Source: T3Sed10-241 sp036796255 (GTDB lineage Bacteria > Bacteroidota > Bacteroidia > Flavobacteriales_D > Cryomorphaceae). From it: DNA of 64,000 bases. The notes beneath the pieces are model-generated. The model was not told the origin of the DNA, ran no database searches, and worked only from the letters and a program-made list of their open reading frames with translations. Numbering within the stretch: the first letter of the stretch is position 1; every line of letters begins with the position of its first letter. Below, one piece after another: positions 51,201 through 61,500 of the stretch. The translations under genes and the position numbers were made by a program. Location: assembly GCA_036796255.1 (NCBI GenBank), contig DAIRDH010000014.1, positions 1-64,000 of the forward strand, written 5' to 3'.

Positions 51201-52026
51201 CCTCCTTGAGAATATTGGCTTGTTGTATGGCGTTTACAAGGGAGATATCAATCGTTTCTTGTGGATCATCGCTGTCTATTGATACGATGTAGCCACAAGC
51301 GTTATCCAAATCATTGTAAGCTGTTGGATTTCCATCGGTCACGAAAAATGCCAAATTATAGATATTATTGGGATCCTGTAGTGACTGTAGGGCATCTTCC
51401 CAGTTCGTGTAACCCGGACGACACCCTTCAGAATTGAGCGATCCGGGAATTGCGAAATACCTTTGTCCATTGTAGCCAGGGCCCGTTGGCGCCAAATACA
51501 AAGTGAGATTGTCAATAAAGGTTTGATCTACAAATGTCCCACCCAGATCTATTTCCTGGGCTTGTGCTGCAAATTGTACAATGCGTAATTGTGCTGAAGA
51601 ATTTTGGAAGGCTTTGGCTACCGCTAAAGTTGCCACTCTGGCCTCGGCTTCACCTGTACCGCTCATCGAGCCGGAGGCGTCAAGCACAATGACTACGTTC
51701 AAGTCGTTGCAAAAAGTGTTGGGCGCCAAATCCGGATTTGGGAAAGTTTCTAAGTCCGAATTTCTTGCCCAGCCATAGTTGGACCTTATGGCATTCAGAT
51801 CGTAAGCATTCGGGTTTGGACTGCCTTCTTCATCCCAAGCACCTGATTGTGCGACGGGCGAATTCGAGATTGACTGGGTTCTTTGTTCTTCTCCTGTGGC
51901 ATTTTGCGCAAAGGAATGAGCAAAACCAATAAGAACCATTGCCAATGTGAGCAAGGCTCCTTTAAGTATTGGCCTTGTTCGATTGTTACCTAGGCAACAT
52001 TGTTTCAAAAAAGTAGAGTAACTCAT
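48238..52026 (-). CDS. T9SS type A surface protein with von Willebrand A domain
   Basis: A secreted protein of about 1262 residues (a 100-N gap replaces residues about 775-808, so true length is unknown). After a signal peptide (cleavage about FAQN) and a short linker comes a von Willebrand factor A domain (about 105-340) with an intact MIDAS motif DASGSMSG and FVTDGNPT. Next is a DUF11-like repeat (ALTKTADRDQVCNDDQ, EVENIGRVPL) and Cys-rich repeats (ACESYTWDLN, SCGPFTWERN, VCDGFFFEDN). Then two tandem copies of a domain of about 140 residues (each with LNFATLGFGG, DIYVSQ, VLVGQSCTNG, FFTLVKI, GNRDGYDVDGI). It ends with a type A sorting domain (LDTYPNPT, LPNGIYLTKM). It is likely a metal-dependent adhesin. 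Confidence 0.9.
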   Translation of the reverse strand: MSYSTFLKQCCLGNNRTRPILKGALLTLAMVLIGFAHSFAQNATGEEQRTQSISNSPVAQSGAWDEEGSPNPNAYDLNAIRSNYGWARNSDLETFPNPDLAPNTFCNDLNVVIVLDASGSMSGTGEAEARVATLAVAKAFQNSSAQLRIVQFAAQAQEIDLGGTFVDQTFIDNLTLYLAPTGPGYNGQRYFAIPGSLNSEGCRPGYTNWEDALQSLQDPNNIYNLAFFVTDGNPTAYNDLDNACGYIVSIDSDDPQETIDISLVNAIQQANILKEDFGTHIFAVGVGSNVTVSNLKAISGGDESIDFGDFPNIYIADFVTAELDNFENLLAAAINSICGTRLALTKTADRDQVCNDDQVIKFTLEVENIGRVPLTEDEPLTDDLQVAAANVVIVDAFPAGFTNFSLVAPIPAGAAFDEESNTLIFNIESLPFGEGNKVSIEVEATVNADNDVPVTNIAEANANNADIVSASATVVKTEIVTFTTDTSACESYTWDLNNVTYTESGMYFTEAEFDEELGCSVQNKLNLVINPAKDLITDVVVSCGPFTWERNGVEYAANGDYFFSDTDFPEGECPQEYKLVLTIGAGSVVENVQVVCDGFFFEDNFGTYFSSGIYNRLTSQLNPDGCPITNRLYLTLGGSEGQNCYSPGDAVPNPTGTVTEDCGCEPGEVQPEPCTISGEITELSTTCDPQTGLYSIHVLLTYANAPNEGDLMVNGNSFPITGSPQSVALTQASGPVVISASFSDSPNCALTLNTQTVLEQCEQDCNDVYGGTSEXXXXXXXXXXXXXXXXXXXXXXXXXXXXXXXXXXLASGCTDGEFTEEACYGQEALYYKKGTGNVAMDRQNPLKATGMPEDDDSMNFVSLGFGGELIIGFEDAATAAPGVDDLKVVETTFGTQTCTSYEERADIYVSQAQLLPGDNVLAVSDWVLVGQSCTNGASFDVYAETEAATGTAWTYFTLVKFIDQSPVVGNRDGYDVDGIIALQGCEPAPEFVPEPGDCYGAEVLVYNPEGDLPASRTMEIKMTGKPERDNTLNFATLGFGGYAILGFDGAAMTDEGDDLEIAETSFGDPACASYTELADIYVSQQVVNDASEIVDAQFVLVGQSCTNGVLIDLADTPATEEWTFFTLVKIVDVTPEEDQFGNRDGFDLDGIVALHNDCREVPSIANDAVQSTSAAVRNSLDTYPNPTSGPVTIEFTTNVEQRVSLEIIDLSGRMIETLFNQNANADQVYRLDFNTAQLPNGIYLTKMTTDTDVIVKKVMVAR
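49605..49704. other. Assembly gap (100 N) inside the vWA gene
   Basis: A run of exactly 100 N within the coding sequence just upstream (in protein order) of the tandem 140-residue domains. The reading frame happens to be kept, but the missing length is unknown; further repeat copies may be collapsed here. Confidence 0.95.
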
Positions 52027-52571
52027 AGCGTTTAAATTTTGGTTAACGATTTTTTAAAGTATCGCCGTATTGTTTTGCGGGCGAAAGGTTATTTATTTCA
52101 ACAAAGATATATTGAAAATTAGTTTTTGTCAACATATAGCGATAAATATTTCACTATGATAGGTTGAATAGTGTGTTTGATCGAATTTCATAGTGACTTA
52201 AGGTTTGTTTGGCTTCTTAAGAATCCTTAACGTGTCGCGCGATTCAAAACGCGCTGTAAGAGGTTTAAATTCCGCAGAATGCAGGAATACAGTAGTTAAA
52301 TTAATCCACGACCCTTTCGGATACATGCTTTAGGTTTAAGAGCGTTGAAGGGCAAGATGTTGGCAGGTATTATTGCCAGATGCTTCTGACCTTGATTAAA
52401 CATGTGGGTTCTGCTGGTCTATCATATAAACTTGATCGAAATAAGCCCCGAACTTCTGCGAGAAGGAGTAAAGCGCTGTTGAAATTGTGAACAAGAACTT
52501 TCAACCATAAACCAAATAAGGTTTCTAGGTACAATGAGGAGGTTTTACTTTTTGAACAAAAGCTACTCCAG
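52027..52571. other. Intergenic region between two leftward surface-protein genes
   Basis: 545 bases between the end of the giant gene (52572) and the start of the vWA gene (52026). The right half holds nothing that I can identify: no terminator with a T-tract, no RNA gene. The left part carries the consensus promoter at 52102-52132 and a leader of about 70 bases. Confidence 0.5.
52102..52132 (-). promoter_or_regulatory. Consensus Bacteroidota promoter of the vWA gene
   Basis: On the - strand, TTG (52130-52132) and TATCTTTG (52102-52109) are separated by exactly 20 bases, matching TTG-N17-23-TAnnTTTG. The 5' leader would be about 70 bases. Confidence 0.75.
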
Positions 52572-55500
52572 TTATTTGGTAATAACCAGCGGTTTTGAAC
52601 GTATTTTGTCTTTTACAATCACAGTGACGAGGTAGATGCCCGGTTCGAAATTGCAATTGACAGGGGCAGAAGTCCCTTGCCCATCAATTTGCACATATTT
52701 TTGGGAGAGTAATTTGCCTGACAAGTCCGATAAAGAAACTTTCGCCATTACGTCAGCTGTTGTCGACATTCTAAATCTAACCGTGCCGAGTTGTGTTGGA
52801 TTCGGAAAAAGAAGAAAGTCAAATACGTCTGTCTCATTAATAAAGCCTCTTTCCAGGCTCACAATATTAGGTGCAAAGTCCATTTTGCCATCAAAATCCA
52901 CTTGTTTCAAGCGGTAATATACCCTGCCGTAGGGGGCATCACTGTCGGTGTACCCATAAGTGCTTTCTGTATTGCTGCTGCCTGCGCCTTCGATTCGTGC
53001 AATGATGGCCCATTGTTGGGCATCAAGTGAGCGCTCCAATTCAAAGTAGTCATTGTTGGTTTCAGAGGCAGTGGCCCAGGAAAGAAAATGATCTGCGGCC
53101 CTGTTCTCTCCCGCAAAATAGAGCCAGGTAACAGGCAGTGGGTTAAGAGCATCAGTAGAGCCAAGCGTCAGAAAGCGCTGAGAGAAGGAAACTGGTGCCA
53201 TGCTGTTCACACTGCCTTTGTCACTGGGTGCATCGTATAGAAAGTCCTGGCCACCATGTGAATCCCATTCACTATTGCCCACATTGTAAGCGAGAACCAC
53301 TAAATTACTCTGGATGGCAGGATCAGTTGATACCACCGATTGGTCACCCCAGCTCAATCTGATATTTGCCTGTGCACTACCTCCTATGCTTTGTGCCCTC
53401 CAGTGCTCCTGTTTGCTCACAGCAACCACTGCCGGTATTTCCATAGGATTGGGCAGCATAAGGGGATCAATTAAGGGTACAATACTGGCGATTGTATCAG
53501 TGTATTCCACCTCCCAGGTTCGGGCAGCGTTGCGATTACTTATAGACAGTGGCCGGTGCCTTTGATTGTTTCCTACAGGAAAAGTTTTTTCTGTCACCGA
53601 TTGGGAAAGCACCCATTGCATCGGGCCATCTACAAACGAATTCGATTGGCCACCTTGGGGCTCGACTTCTGTGGCATCCTCGGTAAATCTGAGAATACTC
53701 AAAGGCTCGGTGTAAAAATTACCATCGGTGAGCATCAACTTTTCAGAAACTTCTACATCACCATTAAGTAAAAGCCCAGTGGCATTGTCTAGCTCGAGCG
53801 ACGGAATCTTCGAATCTCCTGTAAAATTACCTGTAATGCTCTGTGGTAAAAAACCGCGAAATGTAAGCTTTGCACCGCTGCTTCCACCTTGGATTGAACC
53901 ATTAAGTGGAATGGTCGTCCTGGATAAATCTCCTTCAAGTACAGTTTGTCTTGAAATCGAGCCCAAATCAAAACCTCTCCCTCCAATGATCAGGTTACCT
54001 TTCACTGTGAGGGTGCCGTTATTTCCAGATTTCGCCAATCCTCCTCCTGTCTCATTGCCGGCTAAAATGAGGTCACCAATAATTTCAGCATTTCCCTGCC
54101 TGAAGTCAAATTCACCATTTGTAAGTATCATATTTCCACCAACATTCAGCATTGCAGAGTTGGCACCTTTGGCCTTGACCTCGCCAGTAATCGTTAAATT
54201 GTTACATATGTTAACGGCTGAACTGGCAAGCGTTATGGCCCCTGGCCCAAACAGACTAACTTCTTTGATAGGAGGCATATTAGCCAGTACTTCAAAATCT
54301 TCATCATCGTTAGCTTGAAATCTTAAGGCACCACCCTCACACCCGAAAAACTCCGTATAATCACCTGCCGGTAACACGCCTGTTCCACGCACGAACAAGG
54401 TGCCTGTTCCAGTAACCTTGCCCAATCGGTGTTGGCTTGTTCTGTCAATAATTAAGAAGGAGCCTGGCCTCAGTTCTGTGCGGTAGAAATTTATATTGTT
54501 GTTATCTCCTCCAAAATTTAGGATGTGGTTGTTATCGACAATCACAATTGCACCGTTGGGAGCACCAAATCCTGGCACTACGTTGTCGTAACCTGTTAAC
54601 CCATTATTTACTTGGATTAGCCCCGAGAGCGCGGTTGTATAAATAGGAATCGTATTGGGAATAGCTGCATCAAGGCCAGCAAAGTAATCACCATCCACTG
54701 CAAAGGGGTCACTTTCAAAGCTTCCTTGTATGGTGAAGGTAATTGTCTTGCTTGGGATATCTACGGCTGAAGGAAACTTATTGATGGTATTACCGTCGGC
54801 TAGCACCCGAGCACCGAAATAGTCCTCTTCAGTGTAGGGGTCTGTTACCTGCACGTATTGCTCATGGTAGCGAAATCTCAAATCAACATTGAGTCCGTTG
54901 CCTACTCCTGAACCATCAATGGACCAGTACATGCCCAATACATTTTCAAGGTCATTTATTTCGGGTCCCGGATCTTCAATATCGTCTACAATTACACCGT
55001 TTTGTGGGATACTTATGCGCAATAGATAACTGCTAGGATTGGTTCCGCTGGAGCCTCCCGGCTGAGAAAAATCAAGGTTGACCGGCATAAACCTATCTAC
55101 GCCAATAGGAACGAAGATGTCGTTGGTAGAATTGGCTGGTACATGGAGCAACAACCCGAAGTTTGAGAAGGCTCCACCTGTTACAATCATATTCGATTCG
55201 CTGAAGGGGTTAACTGGCGTAAAAGTCGCTCCACTGGCCATTTCAAGAAGATTTCCTGTTAGGGAGAAAATCCCACTTTGTAGTCGCAAGTTTTTGTTGA
55301 TCACGAATTCGAAGAATCCAGCCGGTACAGTTACACCGCTACCGTTGTTAATGGTGAGGACGTCAATCTCTGACGTGCCCGATATTGTTCTGTTAAGAAT
55401 CTGGTTGCTGCTTCCTGCCATTATCAAGCCATGGGAGCTTGCCTCAAATTTAAGCGAGCCATCGGTCGTGACATTTCCTAATACGGTGAGGGTGTTTCCT

Positions 55501-58500
55501 TCAAAATCCATTTCCCCAGAATCATTTATGAAGTTATTGTTGACCAATAAATTCGTTTGCACAAGTGTGCTGCCACCGCTACCACCACTGCGCTCGAGGT
55601 TGTTCAACGAAAATTCCCCTGTTCCGGAAATGGTACCTACGGCTGGATGAATAAGGTGTACCGTGCCCGTAGTGGAGTTTAAGGTGCCATTATTGCTCAC
55701 ATCAGCATGTAACAAGAGATCCCATGCGCCACAATTCAAAGTAGCACCGGATTGCAGGTTAAGGTTCCCATTGAGTTCTAAGTTTGTAATGAGCAAATGG
55801 GCTACAGGAGAGTTGTTGGAATTGACAGAGAGGGAATTCAATGGTATGCTGCTTTGAATACCAAAATTCTGGATGGCTGCTCCTGAAGGGGAATTTACGT
55901 TGCCAATAATGATTTCAGCGTTGGTACTAACATTGTGCACAGTTGGATTGATCAAAAGGGATGGGCTCGACCCGAGTACAATACCTCTCACAAAAGTGAT
56001 GGTACCACCGTTATGAACAAAACGGCTTCCAGGATTTACGATTTCAAGCATAGCCCTATTCAATTCAGGAGCGCTGTATCGCCCTATTATAACTGAGCCT
56101 CCTGTTTGTTCATAGTCCAAGGCGCCCCCAGTGCTCGATAAATTCCTTCTTATTTGACTACCTACTGTTAACGTCCCTCCGGTAATTTCAATTTTCGGAG
56201 TACTTCCGGCTCCATATTCAATATAATTATTTGCGCCCTCCACTTCACCAATGGCAAAGTTGCCGCCTGTAATTTTGATTGATCCAGCGAGAATCAATCC
56301 AGTTTCGTTACCTGTAATGCGCAGTGTCCCATTGGTAAGTTCCAGTCCCGCGGAATTGGGAATTAAGAAATCACCCCCACCTGAGGAGAGCAAAATGTTA
56401 GTGCTGGGGTGGTCGAATTTAAGTTTGCCATTTTTCAGATTTACCGGTTTCTCTGCCAAATCTGATGGAGCGTTGATTTGAACATTGGTATTGAATGAAA
56501 AGCTTGAAGTTGTGTTGATTCCTTTATCCATGCTCATGCTCCATAGCCGCGGAATTGGTCCATTGACATATTCAAAGCTGTGGTTGCCTTCATTGGTCAA
56601 AACAAGTTCCACAAAGGAGGTTCCTGATGCCAGGTTGAAAAGTTCAAGACCATTATTTGTAGGACTTGTACTTGATAAGTTCTGTATGATATTGCCATTA
56701 ACGATAAGTTTTGCCGAATTATCTCCACCTTCACCTACAGAAGGCGGGTTGTTTTTGTAAGGGTGGCCTGTCGGCAATCCAGCCTGAAGGCCCCATTTGT
56801 GGCATAGATAGCCCTCCAGCCGTTGTCGCTCATCCGTGGTAAGCGTCCTTTTTATCAAAATTATCTCTCCAATATCACCATTTAAGAACCTATCTGTTCC
56901 ATTGTTGGCAGCTCCGATGGTGACGTTGAAGGTGTTTCCGGCCATAGTCGCATTCGAAACACCACTCGCATTCGCACCGCCTCCAACTGTATTGAACATC
57001 GCACCGTTGTTGCCTTGGCGTCGTCCCCATCCCATATTCGGATTGGACGCAAGGTTGGTAGTTCCTCTTAAATCGAGTTTAGCGGCGTCCATGTAGAGTC
57101 GGTACCTTTCTATATCTTGGTACAAAAGCAAATGGCCGGCACTTACCATTCCTTTAGCATAAATAGCTCTCCGTTCACCAGGAGCACTGTTTTGCCTGAT
57201 TACCGAAAATATTTCGAAATTTTGATTTGCAAGAAGATTAAGAGCGTTGTCATGGGGTATGGACAAAAACTGACCGCCATTGAATCTCAAGGCAGGGAAT
57301 CCACTGATGCCACCTGCTTGATAAATAGGTTGCTGGGCGGAATTTAATTGGCTGGCAGTGTAGAGCCCAGTGCCTTTATTAACCCATGCGCTGACAGAAG
57401 AACCTGTAGTTGAAGGTGTTAGTGTACTTGGATCCTGGGCATCGAGCCAGATAAAGGCTCCAAGGCCATCAGGAGTCCAAGGAGCGGGTGTCTCCGGGCT
57501 TACTATTGCTGGGTCAATGCCTATGTACGCAGTAGTACCGAGGAGTTTCACATCTCCGCCCACTTCAATACTCTTCAAGGAACCCCTTTTGTTATAATAA
57601 ATTCTCGGTGCAGGGCTGGGAGACTGGTAAGGTGCCAAGACGAGGTCACCTTCAACCGTGATATTGCCACCCGCGCCTTCACTAAGCCACAATCTTGAAC
57701 GACCTGCAACTTCGAAATTGCCTCTTACCCGAATATCTTTTGTCAGGATGGGAGCACTTCTTGCGAAAAACAAGTTAGGTACCACCGAAGGCAGGAAATT
57801 AATCGTGATAGGCGTTGTGTGATTGTTATTGTTAATGATTACTATTGCAGAGTCTTCGGCAAGGAACCCGCCTATGTCACACACGCTCAGATCTACATCC
57901 CCTTTAAGCACCAAGGCACCTTCTCCTGAAATTTGATTTACCCTTGCTATTTCGGTTGTTGTTCCAATTTCCAAGGTAGGCCGGAGTATGCCAAAGTCGG
58001 CTGCATCTGGCCCATTAAATCTTCGCTGACGGTTGCCCACCGAATCCTGCAAAGGGGTGAAAAGCACATGCGCCGCGGCAATACCAGCGGTCGGTACAAT
58101 GTATCTATGAGGCCTCATAGTGCCGTCCACATCAAATCCAATTACTGCTACATCTCCAGAACTCGGGAATCCTGAAGTCGCCTGAGGACTCGAAATACTG
58201 TGATAGTCATAAACATCGGTACAACCCGTGCATTCACTTAACTTATTCCAATTACCGGGAGTTTCCCATGAAGCACCTGTGCTTATGCTGTTTCTTGAAA
58301 AATATATTTCGGGTGAGCTGCCTTGTGGAAACCTGTTGGCCGCACCAGCGGAGTAATCGGCATCTACAAGCAGTGTGCCTACCCCAGTGGTGCCCTGCGC
58401 CTGATCAGATCCGTTGTAATATATGAATTTAGCTCCGACGGCCATGTTGATGTGTGAAACTGCCGGGGAGTCATCAATACTACGAGTGAAGGGCATGGTG

Positions 58501-61500
58501 GATAGCACCCTCCCCGATTCCATATTGGCTTCGATGCCTCTCACATCCTCCAGGTTGTATTGGAATCTATGGGTAACTTGAGGGCTTGTCGAATAGCCAC
58601 TAGCCGACACTCGCCAATAAAAATTTAAATAATCGGCCTGCCCTGTAAGGTTCGAGGTGGTCAGTACCGTATCGACAGGAGTAATGCGTATGTAACCTTC
58701 ATCTTCCCATCCATCATTGATGTAAATATCCGCCCGGGTGTATTTTTGACCGGAACCAGTGCTCACGCCAATAGGGAATACAATGTTTTGGTTGGCATCA
58801 AAATTCAAGATTTCTAAGCCTCCCGCTGATGCATTCCCGCTGCACACGATGAATTTCGTCGCAGTGTATGACAAGATTGGGTCAGAAATGGCCTTTTCCA
58901 TTCGGAGCTTAAATTCCCCGATGAAGAAAGAACCGTTGACTAAAGTTAGCCTATCCTTAATAACGAGCCCATCGTTCTTTAGTTCAACTCCATCCGGATT
59001 GTTGATTTGAATCCAGTGAAAAATACCACCGTCCGAAATGATTTGCTGACGCCCCGTGGTACCACTCATTCTAATGAAGCCGGTGCTTGTTTCATTGCCA
59101 ATCTGACTGCGATTGATGATATTGCCCCTTACATCCACATGGCGGTTGTTGTTTATAAAGGTGCCTTTGTGAATATCCAAATTGCCCAAAATATTCATTG
59201 CCACGGTGCCAGTTCCGGTGAGAATTGACACTGATCGGGCATCCAAATTTTTATTCACCCTCACATTGAAAAACTGGAAAGCGGTAGAGCCCGCCAGCGA
59301 TAGGGTAGAGTTAGCGCTGCCTACAAAATGGGTAGTATTTTCATTGTGATCAAAAATAGCTCCCGAAGCCATCTGCATATTGCCATGCACATACAAATCG
59401 GCGGCGGGGCTTCCCGTCATGCTTAGCGTGGTATTGGTTCCTATACTGAAATTGTTCCGTACCACAAGATCATGCAGGTCCATGCTGACTTCAGCTTCAT
59501 TATCTCCAACAGTTCCTCCTGTCACAGTGAATAGGGAACTGTTCGAAACTGTCCGACTTAAGTTGAGGTTCCAAAACGCTGCTCTGCTCGCTATTTTGTG
59601 CTGAGTTGAACCATTGGAAATGAAAAGATTTACTGTGCCACCGCTCACACTCGTGTTTTGCGGATCCGAGTTGATGAAAATAAGGCCACTCGGATTTGCT
59701 GGTCCCCGCACGTTGAGCACTCCCCCTGTCATCCTGAATAGATTTCCCGGATAGGACAAGCAGAACGTAGCGTAACTGTTATTTCCAATTCCACCTGGCA
59801 GTGTTCCATCTGCATTTACCACACCGCCATTGATGATAACCCCTCCGATTTGGTCGGAGCCCAGAAAGGAAGTAGAAATATTGTTCGCATTAACAGTGCC
59901 TCCATCCACTTGGATCAAGCCATTCTCTCTAAGTGTTATTCCTCTGTTGCAAAGGGAGTTAAGAACTCCTGCGGTTACCCGAATGTTTCCATAAGGCACA
60001 ATGGCTGAAGCGGTTCCCACGCCTCCAAGAGGTCCTTTGGTTACTGTACCTCCATTTACCCATAGTTGCGCAGAATTATTTATATTGTAAATCGGTCCAC
60101 CGCTCGCGGTGGTATTGTTTTCAGCTGTGCTGTTGGTTTGTAAAGGGATGAAAATGTTATTCTTTATTTCGGCAGTCCCATTTATCAATGCAAAAGCATT
60201 TGGATTTCCTCCTTCACCTGTGAAACTGGCAGGATTCATGTGATAATTGCACCTTCCAAGCAGTTTGAAAAAAGTAGCACTGGTGCTGGATATTGACAAA
60301 ATGTAAGTCATGTCAAATCCCTTATTTACCACGATTCTGGAGAAGTTGCTTAATCCATTGGTGCGCAACTCCTGATTCCTGCTGTCACTCACAAAATGAG
60401 CGATCACAATTTGTTGATTTTCTGAGGTAAAGTATGTGTTCGCTTCAACTGCCGTCCTATTTGTAAACCTTAACTGCCCAGCATTATTAATCAGATCACC
60501 ATGGAAATACCACCTGTTGTTGACCAAGCCACTCGCATTGCTCACATTGATTCGCCCAAGACTTTCAATTATGACATCTCCATGACTGGTTACCGTACGC
60601 GCAGTACTCACGCCATTGTTTATGACTAAAGTTCCTCGCACCACTTCCATTAATCCATTTGCAGTGAGGTTGGCCCCGAGTGTAAGGGTAGAATTAGATC
60701 CGGCTAGATTTATTTTTAATTTATTGACAAGCAGGTTGCTGGATTGTATGAATCCACCTGCTCCGTAGAATTCCAGTGTTCCACCCTGTATGGGGTCAGC
60801 GAAGGCAGCAGAATTGCCATTTGGAAAATTGCTCGCAGCGCATCGGATAAGACCTGATCCAGAAATGTTGTTGAAATTTGGGGCTGGGGCTGTGGCCATG
60901 TTCAATGTCCCGAGCACGTGCAAATTGTTGTAAGTAATGGCTGTCAAATCAAGATTGACAGTAACAACACGCCCTGCACCAACGTGAACATTATCGAAGA
61001 GTCCCGGGATATCGCCGTTAGGATTAACATAAGTTGGTGCAGTACTTCCATCAAGTGTCCAAGTGTTCGGGTTGTTCCAGTTCCCGCTGTTATAAGCATA
61101 CCACGTGCGTTGCAGTTCACCTGTTAAAGGACTCGTTGCCGACGTTGTTCCGAGGGTGTAGTATCTGCCAGGAGTAATTAAACTGCTTTTGGGCACCCTG
61201 AATACGATTTCGTCATCAACGATGGACTTCTTAATGTTCGGTACAGGAAGTACAGTGAAGTTACCAGTGGTTGGGTGGTCGCGGTACAGCAGTACATAGT
61301 TTGCTGCGTTTTGAGGAAAGGTGCCCCCGATGCCTTCACCAAAGTCGAAGGCAATTTGATATTCTTGGCTGTTTCCTTCACTGTTGCCGGCAATTTCCCA
61401 AAGTCGGGTCCATCTCGCCAATACCGTCGGCGATGTTGCCCCCAAGTTGGCAGTCGATGGCACGTTTGCAGGAATGCTGGTCGGCGTGCTTCCATGTGGG

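Noticed and set aside
53728..55650. Rightward open frames opposite the giant gene (for example 53728-54318 and 55078-55650)
   Set aside because: The Pro/Ser/Leu-rich translations mirror the Gly/Asn/Thr-rich repeats on the - strand; no signal or domain is present.
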